DNA of 11,583 nt from an uncultured Planctomycetaceae bacterium. GTDB lineage: Bacteria; Planctomycetota; Phycisphaerae; UBA1845; UTPLA1. Below, one piece after another: positions 1-7,514 of the stretch (position 1 is its first letter; every line of letters begins with the position of its first letter). The translations under genes and the position numbers were made by a program. The notes beneath the pieces are model-generated. The model worked only from the letters and a program-made list of their open reading frames with translations. It was not told the origin of the DNA and searched no databases. The stretch is from positions 1-11,583 of the forward strand of contig CALLKH010000693.1 in assembly GCA_938008425.1 (NCBI GenBank), given 5' to 3'.

Positions 1-753
1 CTGGACGTACTTGATGGCGCGATCGATCGTGGTCTTCGGAACGGCAATGCCGGCGTTTCGCGCGGCGCGAAGCGCCATGACTTGGCAGATCGTCACAGAA
101 AGATCGGCATCCGCCCGCACGGGATGGTACCGCCAGCCGCCCTCGTCATTCTGCGTGCGAATAATCAGCGCCGTCGCCTTCTGGAGCTTCTCGCGCAGAT
201 CAGATCGCGGCGACATGCCGTACACCTCGGCGAGAAACACCGTCGCGAAGCCGTGGCCGTACATGGGGCCGTAGGAGGTCTCGGCCGTGATAAGGCCGGA
301 CTGCTCCGAGCAGGAATCCAGCACAAACTTCAGTGCCCGATCGACGACATCCGCGTAGCGACCACGCCCGGGAACGTTTCCATCCGCAACGAACGCGAGC
401 GCGCCGAGCGAGGTGATGCCGACGTGACGGCCGTATTGCGACTGCCCGCCGAATGATCCGTCGGGAAGCTGCTGCTGAGCGAGCCATTCAAGGCCCTGAT
501 TCACGGCGGTTTCCAGCGCGGGCGCGGGGCGTTCGGACTTCGCGGGCGGACGATCAGTCCTGGGTGCATCGACGTTCTGGGGCGAAGGCCCCTCAACGGT
601 CGGCGGTGGCTGATCGGCGGGCTCCTTTGCCGGATTGTTCGCCGGACCGCTCGCCGGCTCTTCCGCGCGAACAGACACACGGCCGAGCGAGACCAACGTC
701 CCCACAGCGAGGAGGCCGAGTGCAGCGGCAGTTCGAAGTGATTGGCGTGTCAT
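1..753 (-). CDS. Exported prenyltransferase/squalene-oxidase-repeat protein (3' end beyond window)
   Basis: The first 251 residues are present; the frame is still open at base 1. Residues 1-30 look like a signal peptide: basic start, hydrophobic stretch about 9-24, and a likely cut after the Ala of VRA. A Pro/Ala-rich linker (about 31-80) follows, then helical repeats of the terpene cyclase/prenyltransferase alpha-toroid type. QW-like units are visible at GLEWLAQQQLPDGSFGG (87-103) and RTQNDEGGWRYHP (199-211), followed by DADLSVTICQVMALRAA (215-231). The cyclase catalytic DxDD is not seen; the nearest match is DADL at 215-218. A binding or scaffold role outside the cytoplasm therefore seems likelier than terpene cyclisation, although the missing C-terminus could change this. 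Such secreted repeat proteins are common in planctomycetes. The ATG at 753 has an AAGGTG ribosome site six bases upstream. The gene starts 25 bases after the small membrane-protein gene and probably belongs to its operon. Substrate unknown. Confidence 0.85.
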   Translation of the reverse strand, partial: MTRQSLRTAAALGLLAVGTLVSLGRVSVRAEEPASGPANNPAKEPADQPPPTVEGPSPQNVDAPRTDRPPAKSERPAPALETAVNQGLEWLAQQQLPDGSFGGQSQYGRHVGITSLGALAFVADGNVPGRGRYADVVDRALKFVLDSCSEQSGLITAETSYGPMYGHGFATVFLAEVYGMSPRSDLREKLQKATALIIRTQNDEGGWRYHPVRADADLSVTICQVMALRAARNAGIAVPKTTIDRAIKYVQ

Positions 754-759
754 ATCGCT

Positions 760-765
760 CACCTT
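760..765 (-). promoter_or_regulatory. Ribosome binding site for the repeat-protein gene
   Basis: On the minus strand this reads AAGGTG, six bases before the ATG at 753. It lies in the 25-base gap after the preceding stop codon and supports 753 as the start. The gap is too short for a convincing promoter or terminator. Confidence 0.6.
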
Positions 766-778
766 CGACGGATGGGGC

Positions 779-1564
779 TCATTCCCTCGACGCCTCGATC
801 GCGAGATTTTGGTAATATCGGGTAATCTCGTCGCGGTATTTGGGCATGAACGACTCATCCAATCCCTGAAGCAGCGCCTCGCGCTCCTGCTCGGGCAGGA
901 ATCCCCATCTTCGAGCGAGATCGGTGCGGTCGGGACGGTCCTTGTTCTCAATCGCCTGCCCCCCACGCTCGGTCGTACCGCCCCCCCGCCTGTTGGCGGA
1001 GCCGGCTCGCGATTTTCGGTCCTGCTGCTGCGGACGATCATCTTTCCGCGGGCGGGCGGTCTTGCGCCGCGCGCTGGGATTCTGTTTCGAGGAGGCGGCC
1101 GACCGCTCGGCGGCCTCGATCATGGCGTCAAGTCCGGAAAGGATTTCCTTCTGGATTCGGCGGGTTTCGCGCCCGACGTCGTGGTCCGCGGCGATGCGCT
1201 GAGATGCCTGCCGCATGCGTGACACTGTCTCCTCGACCGCGTCCTTCGCACTGGACTTGCCGCCGGAGAGTTCCTCGAGCAGTTCGGGATCGACCAGATC
1301 GCGCTTCGAACGGCGCCTCGCAGGAGTTTGACGTCCGGCGTTTTCATCGTCATCTTCGACCTCATCGGACTCCGGCGGACTATCGGCATTCAATCGCACG
1401 CCCGCGGGCTGCGTGGTGACCGACTCACTCGGCGGACCCTGCAAATTTCCGCTTGCATCCGCCGGCAGTGAGATCATCGCCGCGCCGCCGAACACGATTA
1501 CAAGCCCGGCCGCGCAGAAGAGCCCGCTGATGACCGTCCATTTTTCGTTCAGGCGATTCGTCAT
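779..1564 (-). CDS. Small single-pass membrane protein, planctomycete-type, unknown function
   Basis: A 261-residue protein with no named function. A short N-terminus (NRLNEKW) is followed by one hydrophobic segment at about 10-32, which is a membrane anchor or uncleaved signal. Next come a disordered Pro/Ser-rich and acidic stretch (DEVEDDDE, about 67-74) and a helical block at about 89-152 containing EETVSRMRQASQRI and RRIQKEILSGLDAMIEAA. A very basic Arg/Gln/Gly linker (about 155-205) leads to a C-terminal motif, RRWGFLPEQEREALLQGL then YRDEITRYYQNLA (about 218-255). I recognise the helical block and the WG-LP...YR...YY ending from small proteins in planctomycete MoxR/VWA clusters; this is memory of family patterns, not a search. 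The ATG overlaps the stop of the upstream giant gene (ATGA) and has a strong AAGGAGG site, so translational coupling is likely. It may be an envelope partner of the giant helical protein. Confidence 0.85.
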   Translation of the reverse strand: MTNRLNEKWTVISGLFCAAGLVIVFGGAAMISLPADASGNLQGPPSESVTTQPAGVRLNADSPPESDEVEDDDENAGRQTPARRRSKRDLVDPELLEELSGGKSSAKDAVEETVSRMRQASQRIAADHDVGRETRRIQKEILSGLDAMIEAAERSAASSKQNPSARRKTARPRKDDRPQQQDRKSRAGSANRRGGGTTERGGQAIENKDRPDRTDLARRWGFLPEQEREALLQGLDESFMPKYRDEITRYYQNLAIEASRE

Positions 1565-4500
1565 TGAATGCCTCCTTCACCGGCCAGTTGCTTCGCCATC
1601 TCGTGGATGGCCTGCTGATCTCGGCCGAGCTTCTCAATCTGCTCCTTCGCGGCATCCGCCGATTCAATGGAATCGGACACCTTGCCATCCAGCACCCGCG
1701 TCCGAGCGTTCACATCGAGCTGCAGCATTCGCAGCACCTTCAACTCCGCGAGCGGCGGCACCGGTCTGGACATGGTCGGTTCTCCCGCCCCGCCGCCGCC
1801 GCTTTCATTTTCGACGAATCGCTGTTCGGATTTCCTCGGCCGGCTCTCCAGCGCCCGGATCATCCGCTCCAGGTCGCCCATGATTTCGATCTGCAGCGTG
1901 ACGGCGCTCTCGACATCAAACTCCGCCAGTACCGACGCCGCATCCTCGATCGAGAGACCCAGGTCCTCACACACGCGCAGGAAGACGATGCTCCCCGTCA
2001 TCTTCTCACTCACGACGCCAAGCGGCTCCGAAAGCGCCGCCTGCCGATCCCCGAGTCGCTTCAGCTTTGCCTTATCCGACCGCTTCAGTGTCGCGCCGTC
2101 CACGCGCAGCGCCGTCCGCACGGCCTCAGTCTCCACGCGAATCGCCGCCTGCATTTCACGAAGACTCGTCAGGTCTTCAAGAATGCCGGCCATCGAGCGC
2201 TCGGCCGTTTCGCGATCGACGCGCTCCTGAAGCGCCGCAAGTGCGTCCAGCGCCTCCTGCAACGACACCCGTGCCGCGCCCTGCTCGACGCGCGCCGACG
2301 CCACATCGCCGCGACCGATGGCGGAAGACGCCGCCTCCATCTGCGCGACGGCCGTCAGCATCGCAAACTGAGCGGCGAGTCCATCAGAATCTGTGACTTC
2401 GATTCGCTTCGCCACCGCCTCGGTTCTTCGCGCAAGCGTGTACTGCCGCTCGGTCAGGCGCTCGGCGACTTCCGATCGCCATTCGGCCGTCGAGAGGTCG
2501 CTGGCCTCGTCTTCCAGAACAGTCTGCGTTCGAATCAGCTCCCTGACGGCCTCAAGAAGCCCGGCGAGTTCGCGAGCGAGCGCCGCCAGTTCACGATCCG
2601 GCCGCTCATCGAGTGCCGCGATCATGGCTCTCAGCGCGGACGCGGCGGCGGACTGGGTTGACTTGGCGCTGCGAAGCCGAAGTTGCTGAATGTCAGCGGC
2701 GGCAGCGGCCATCTTGGTCGCCAGGCCCTGGTCGCTTCCGATGGCGACCGCCCGCTCCAGCGCTCCCGCTGAAATCAGGTCGGTGCCGATCAGCGACGCC
2801 GCCATATTGGTCATGCCGTGAATCAGCGCGGTGGCTTCGTCGCGAAGCAGATTCTGCGTTCGCGCCGCATCCTCGACGGAATCGCGCTGCGGCTCGGAGA
2901 GTTCGTCCATCGCCCGCCCATCGACGGCGACCGCGATTCTGACGCAGGCTCGCGACAACTCCTCCTGCCGGTCGAGCAATTGCCGAAGCAGCCGGGCGAT
3001 GTCCGCGAATTCATTCCATTGCTCCAGGCCGTCCAGCATTTCGGCCATCTCGGCGATGGAACGATCCTGCGCCGCCGCCGCGACGGCCAGCGATTCATGC
3101 TGCGCGCCGGCCGCCTGCTCCTCGGCCGCCTGGGCCAGCGCGACCGCGGCATCGCCCAGACTCTCCTCCGCGAGGCGCGTCATGCTTCGCTCAAGCCGGT
3201 CGGCCTGCATGTTCACGTCGAGACGCGACGCCTGATTCTGATCCGCGCGTCTGGAAATCTCGCGCAGCTTCTCCGCCGCTTCCCGGGTGTTCTGCGCGAG
3301 CCGTTGAATCTCCTGCGCCAGGCGAACACTCCGCTCGCGATCAGCCTTCGACATCGCCTGTCCGGTTGAGGGTCCCTCATCCAGCCGGCCCGTCTCCGTG
3401 CGCGACACCTGCAATTCAGCCAGCAATCGCCGAAGCTGCGCGCCCGTCGTCGTGAGCGATTGGCGAAGCGACTCGCGAAACTCGGCTTCGGACACGATTC
3501 GAATGCGACGCCGACTGGACCGTGTCGGCGCGTGTCGCTCGCCGCCGAGATCGAAGTTGTCAACGGCATCAAACGCCAGTTCGAGCACCATGCCGCGTTC
3601 CAGCAACCGATCGAGCGATCGAAGCGGCCACCCCTGCGACCGATCGACCACCCGTGCGGCCGCCACCCCATCGGCCTGGGATTCCTCGACATTCGGGGCC
3701 GTCGCGGGTTCACGGCGATCGGCATCTTCAGTCATTGCCCGGCTTTCATCTCCCGCCAGATCAAGAACCGGAACAAGTTCTTCGCCATCAATGCCCACGA
3801 CCATTTTCAATCCCGTCACGCCGAAGTCATCCAGCGCCCGCACGCGAAGATCGACCACGCCGCGCGCCGTCATTTCGATATCCGAAGCCGGCTCGAACAC
3901 GTCGACCGACGGCGGTTCATCCTCTCGAACAATCATTTCCACCGGACGATCGGATCGCGACTCCAGCCCGCTGTCGTCGACGAGCTGAATCTGAAACGAT
4001 TCGCTTCGATCCACGGGAAAGTCTCCCGCCAGAATGCTTGGGGCCGTCTCATTCGCGACGAGTTTGAAACGGTCGCCATCCGAGAACACCAGTTCACCGC
4101 GGTGCACGGTCGATGGCGCGCCCGCGTCACGGCGGGCGGTCGCCTCGATGCGAACCACCGAGCCTCGAACCACCCTCAGCGGCTCCTCACCGACGGTCAG
4201 TGTGACCGGAGGCATTCCGGCTGCATACGGCGGAGGAGAAACGACCGCATGAGCGCCGGCCAGTTCCGGCCGTCGAGCGACGCGAATCATGAACATTCTT
4301 TCGCGCGTGTCGTCGTCGCCGGCGACAAACGCGTACTCAATCGGCGCCCGCACATCCTCGATGGTGAAACGATAGATGCCGCCGGTGTCACGCAGCATCG
4401 GCGTCCGCCGGCGCGATCCGCCTGGCGTGCCCCACTCGATATAGGCCCGAAGGTACTCGTGATCTCCCCGAACGACGCGCATGCTCGCGGTCACGCCCTC

Positions 4501-5115
4501 GCCGAACGCCGCAGCCATATCCTGCGTCAGCGGATCAATCTGAACCCGACGCGGCCATTCAGCCGGCGTCCAGGGTGTCAGCAGGCGCGAGCGACCGATC
4601 ATGGCGAGTTCCGGCGCCTCGCGGTGCACCAACACCACGGCAATGACGACAGCCATGGCCAGCACAACGGCGCCCAACGCGCGACGCGGATGCAGTCCCC
4701 GCGTCCACTCACCGGCCGACGCCCGCTCTCGCCATGCGGTAACCAACTGATCGCGAAGCTCCGGTGCACCGATGCCGTGTCCTTCAAGAAACGAAACCGC
4801 GCTCGCGAGACCCTCTCGTTTTTCGACATCCAGCGCGTCGATTCGAAGCGCCAACTGCTCAAGTGGAATCGGCGCCATCAGCGGCCGGAGAATTCGCCGC
4901 CAGGTCCAGTGCGTCGCCCAGGCGCCGCCGAACGCCAGCACGATCGCGCGAACAAACCATGGAAAGCTCACCCACCAGTCGAGCAACAGAAACAGCGCAG
5001 CGGCCGGCACCAGGATCGCCACGCCGCGCGAGAGTCCATCCAGCGCCAGCAGCGCGCGAACGCGCCTTCGCAGCGTTTCCAGGCTCTTCAGGATGTCGCC
5101 GTCTCGGTTCGCCAT
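1561..5115 (-). CDS. Giant membrane-anchored coiled-coil protein, DUF4175-like
   Basis: A 1184-residue protein. The N-terminus has two close hydrophobic segments (about 31-48 and 54-70), a soluble stretch, and a third segment (about 148-164). Just after the third segment is RLLTPWTPAEWPRR (about 177-190), a motif I associate with this planctomycete family. Residues about 190-530 look like beta-rich, Ig-like extracytoplasmic modules, including VSPPPYAAGMPP and ALDDFGVTGLKM. From about 535 to the end the protein is Ala/Glu/Arg/Gln-rich and almost entirely helical. A Gly-rich linker follows, then a conserved-looking ELKVLRMLQLDVNARTR (about 1124-1140). The fold layout resembles DUF4175 proteins, but function is unknown; a structural or scaffolding envelope role is inference. 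I chose the ATG at 5115, two bases after the upstream stop, because the protein then begins like its relatives. An in-frame GTG at 5151 would add 12 residues and overlap the upstream gene. Neither start has a good ribosome site at normal spacing. Confidence 0.85.
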   Translation of the reverse strand: MANRDGDILKSLETLRRRVRALLALDGLSRGVAILVPAAALFLLLDWWVSFPWFVRAIVLAFGGAWATHWTWRRILRPLMAPIPLEQLALRIDALDVEKREGLASAVSFLEGHGIGAPELRDQLVTAWRERASAGEWTRGLHPRRALGAVVLAMAVVIAVVLVHREAPELAMIGRSRLLTPWTPAEWPRRVQIDPLTQDMAAAFGEGVTASMRVVRGDHEYLRAYIEWGTPGGSRRRTPMLRDTGGIYRFTIEDVRAPIEYAFVAGDDDTRERMFMIRVARRPELAGAHAVVSPPPYAAGMPPVTLTVGEEPLRVVRGSVVRIEATARRDAGAPSTVHRGELVFSDGDRFKLVANETAPSILAGDFPVDRSESFQIQLVDDSGLESRSDRPVEMIVREDEPPSVDVFEPASDIEMTARGVVDLRVRALDDFGVTGLKMVVGIDGEELVPVLDLAGDESRAMTEDADRREPATAPNVEESQADGVAAARVVDRSQGWPLRSLDRLLERGMVLELAFDAVDNFDLGGERHAPTRSSRRRIRIVSEAEFRESLRQSLTTTGAQLRRLLAELQVSRTETGRLDEGPSTGQAMSKADRERSVRLAQEIQRLAQNTREAAEKLREISRRADQNQASRLDVNMQADRLERSMTRLAEESLGDAAVALAQAAEEQAAGAQHESLAVAAAAQDRSIAEMAEMLDGLEQWNEFADIARLLRQLLDRQEELSRACVRIAVAVDGRAMDELSEPQRDSVEDAARTQNLLRDEATALIHGMTNMAASLIGTDLISAGALERAVAIGSDQGLATKMAAAAADIQQLRLRSAKSTQSAAASALRAMIAALDERPDRELAALARELAGLLEAVRELIRTQTVLEDEASDLSTAEWRSEVAERLTERQYTLARRTEAVAKRIEVTDSDGLAAQFAMLTAVAQMEAASSAIGRGDVASARVEQGAARVSLQEALDALAALQERVDRETAERSMAGILEDLTSLREMQAAIRVETEAVRTALRVDGATLKRSDKAKLKRLGDRQAALSEPLGVVSEKMTGSIVFLRVCEDLGLSIEDAASVLAEFDVESAVTLQIEIMGDLERMIRALESRPRKSEQRFVENESGGGGAGEPTMSRPVPPLAELKVLRMLQLDVNARTRVLDGKVSDSIESADAAKEQIEKLGRDQQAIHEMAKQLAGEGGIQ
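1571..1577 (-). promoter_or_regulatory. Strong Shine-Dalgarno inside the end of the upstream gene
   Basis: The minus strand reads AAGGAGG, six bases before the ATG at 1564. It lies within the last codons of the giant helical protein gene. It is the best ribosome site in the window and fixes the start of the small membrane protein. Confidence 0.8.
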
Positions 5116-5117
5116 GG

Positions 5118-7514
5118 TTAAACCAGACCGATCCCCTTTCGTATGATCCACTCGGAGGCGATCAGAACGAAAAACACAATGAGCATAAGCCGCGTATCCC
5201 AGACCGATTCCTCGACGTCCGCCGGTATCTGAATGCTTCTATCAGGAATCGCGCGCGTCAGGCGCTGCCAGTCGCCGCCGAGCGGCATCGAAATGCCGCC
5301 GCTGCCTGACGCCAGCATTTCCAGAAACACCGGGTCAGATTCGATCAGGTCGCGCTCGCGATCCACGTGAACGACCGAGATGACCCGCGCCGGCGGCGAT
5401 GTGCCGCGGCCGTCATTCTCCAGCGTAAGCGTGAGTTGACCGGATCGGGTCGGCGTGAATTCGCCGATCGCGCGGTTCGCGCCGCGGCCGTCGCGCCGAA
5501 GTTCGACGCGCATGATCGGCTGATCGCGCTCATCCCTTACCATGACCGTCGGCGCAACCGGCAAAGAGACGCCGGAGTCGGACTCATCCGACAATTCGAC
5601 GCGAACCGCGCGGCCGAGGTCATAACGCCGCCGATCGGTCTCGAGCCGCAATCCTCGCTCGCCGAATTTTCGGCCGCGGGCAAGCGTTCGAATGATCTGA
5701 ACCCACACGTGGTTGTAGTAGCTTTCGCCCTCGTACTGCCGCCAGCGCCACAGATCGTCGCTGCCGAGGTAAAACGTCCGGCCCTTGCCGAATCGACCGA
5801 GCACCGCGAGCGGTGTCTCGTCGCGCGCCCTTTGATCGGCCGGCAGCGTCGCCAGCACGACCGCGCCGGGCTGAGGACCCGCCACCGACGCGTGCCAGTA
5901 CCATCCGGGCAGCGCGGCCGGCATCTGCGCCGACCCATCGGCGACATCGTCCATGGCGAATATGACATGATCCTGCCCCTCGACGGTGAGCCGCGGGCGC
6001 CAGGCGTCGGTTATGACGTCATCGGCCTGCCGCACGATGGCGGTCTCCAGCCGGACGGGCAGGAGCTTTTCGAGCCGGGTCCGGCGCAGGGCGTCCGGCA
6101 TGTTTCGCTCGCCCGCGACAAACGCGAGTCCGCCACCGGCGTGGGAAACGAAATCAACGAGCATCGATTCCTGAACCGGACTGATCCAGTCGCCGCGCGG
6201 ATCGACGTCGCCAAGAATGATGACGTCGTACTGATTCAATTCCTCGACGCTTCGAGGAAACTGCGCGATCGGCCGCGTGCCCTCCTGCGTGAAGCCGGGC
6301 GTCGCGCTGAGCAGCAGGCACGAGCTGTCGATCGTCGGCTCGCGGAGCAGGACATTCTTCAGGAAGCGGTATTCATAGCGCGGAGCGTCGTCGATGAAGA
6401 GCACCGAGACCCGCGCATCGTGCGCCGTCAGCGCAAGCGCTGCGGCGTTGTTCTCGATGTTCTCTTCACCGGGCGTCGGCGCCACTTGCGCAATGAGCCG
6501 TTTGAGCCCGGATGTCATCGGACGATAGACCAGCCGGCCCCGAAACGCAGTTTCACCGGCGTCCAGCGTCCGCTCGAACTGTGCCACGACCTCGCCGGAG
6601 TCCCGATCCTGCAACTCGACTCGAACCGGAATGCGGGTGTCAAATCCCTTCAACTCCATCTGCACGTCTACGCCGACGGTATCCGACACGAACACGTGCT
6701 CGGCCGCATGAACGCGAACAATCTCAATATCCCGCCGCGGCCGCGCCGATCCGACAGCCACAGCGTGAATCGGAATCAGTCGCGCGTCGGAGGCGCGCAG
6801 CGCGGTTTCAAGGCCGCTCTGCGCCGTCTGCCGGCCATCGGTGAGCAAAATGACGCCGGCGAGCCGCCGACCCTGCATGGCATCGAGTACCTGCGAGACC
6901 GCGGCCGTGACGTTGGTGAGCCGTCCAGCGGGGGTGAGAGACTCGATCCGCTCGCGCACCGGCATCACGTCATCCGGCGTTCGAACCTGGCCCAGTCGCG
7001 AAGCGGTGGCGTCGAAGGTCCAGAACTCAACCTCATGACGATCAAGAAGCGGCCCGACGAGGCCCACCCGATCATCAAACAAGGCGCTCGTGGCCTGGCG
7101 CCAGCGCTTCTCCTGGACCGCGCGACTTCCGATCGATCCTCCGTTGACGGCCGACAGATCGTCGCCGCCGCCCGTCGTGGCGATGCCGTCAATCGTCGTC
7201 ATGCTGAGCGACGTGTCGAGCAGGACGGCGACCACCGAGGGCTCGATCTCGTTCTTCTGAAGCACGAGCACGGGGCGGCCAATGACGAACAGCACCGACA
7301 TGATGACGCCGAATCGAAGCGGCATGAGAAGCCAGCGCCAGCGCGAGGCGACGCGCCGCCGCCGGTAGGTTCGAAAGACGAACACCGCCGCGATGATCGC
7401 GCCAAACAGCATGATCCACGGCGCCGGCGTGGTGTCGAAGCGCAACGTCAGCGGCGCGCCGTCGTTCAGACGGATGCGGTCGAGCCCCAGGAGCCATTCG
7501 ATGGCGCGCATCAT
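5118..7514 (-). CDS. Membrane VWA-domain protein with glutamine-amidotransferase-like fold
   Basis: A 798-residue protein. Two N-terminal membrane segments (about 31-49 and 61-85) precede a VWA domain at about 94-260. Its metal site appears complete: DTSLS (D100, S102, S104), a Thr at about 200 in GRLTNVT, and D226 in ILLTDGRQ. A beta-sandwich region (about 262-365) follows. A class-I glutamine-amidotransferase-like fold is suggested by VSVLFIDDAPRYEYRFLKN (369-387), YDVIILGDVDP (429-439), HAGGGLAFVAGER (458-470) and LGRFGKGRTFYLGSDDLWRW (572-591). I see no GxCxG nucleophile, so the fold is probably non-enzymatic. A second beta region (about 620-720) and a C-terminal membrane segment (about 775-792) complete the protein. 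Its ATG overlaps the stop of the BatA-type gene as ATGA; a second ATG follows directly. The ribosome site is weak, consistent with translational coupling. It shares its domain order with the preceding gene product and is probably a partner of the MoxR ATPase. Confidence 0.88.
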   Translation of the reverse strand: MMRAIEWLLGLDRIRLNDGAPLTLRFDTTPAPWIMLFGAIIAAVFVFRTYRRRRVASRWRWLLMPLRFGVIMSVLFVIGRPVLVLQKNEIEPSVVAVLLDTSLSMTTIDGIATTGGGDDLSAVNGGSIGSRAVQEKRWRQATSALFDDRVGLVGPLLDRHEVEFWTFDATASRLGQVRTPDDVMPVRERIESLTPAGRLTNVTAAVSQVLDAMQGRRLAGVILLTDGRQTAQSGLETALRASDARLIPIHAVAVGSARPRRDIEIVRVHAAEHVFVSDTVGVDVQMELKGFDTRIPVRVELQDRDSGEVVAQFERTLDAGETAFRGRLVYRPMTSGLKRLIAQVAPTPGEENIENNAAALALTAHDARVSVLFIDDAPRYEYRFLKNVLLREPTIDSSCLLLSATPGFTQEGTRPIAQFPRSVEELNQYDVIILGDVDPRGDWISPVQESMLVDFVSHAGGGLAFVAGERNMPDALRRTRLEKLLPVRLETAIVRQADDVITDAWRPRLTVEGQDHVIFAMDDVADGSAQMPAALPGWYWHASVAGPQPGAVVLATLPADQRARDETPLAVLGRFGKGRTFYLGSDDLWRWRQYEGESYYNHVWVQIIRTLARGRKFGERGLRLETDRRRYDLGRAVRVELSDESDSGVSLPVAPTVMVRDERDQPIMRVELRRDGRGANRAIGEFTPTRSGQLTLTLENDGRGTSPPARVISVVHVDRERDLIESDPVFLEMLASGSGGISMPLGGDWQRLTRAIPDRSIQIPADVEESVWDTRLMLIVFFVLIASEWIIRKGIGLV

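Noticed and set aside
1564..2661. A 365-codon plus-strand frame antisense to the helical region
   Set aside because: Repetitive Leu/Arg/His-rich product that mirrors the Ala/Glu/Arg codons of the real gene; no independent evidence.
3460..5121. A 553-codon open frame on the plus strand
   Set aside because: It is antisense to the giant helical protein gene. Its composition is that of an Arg/His-rich shadow with no recognisable motif, and the opposite strand has clear membrane and family motifs.
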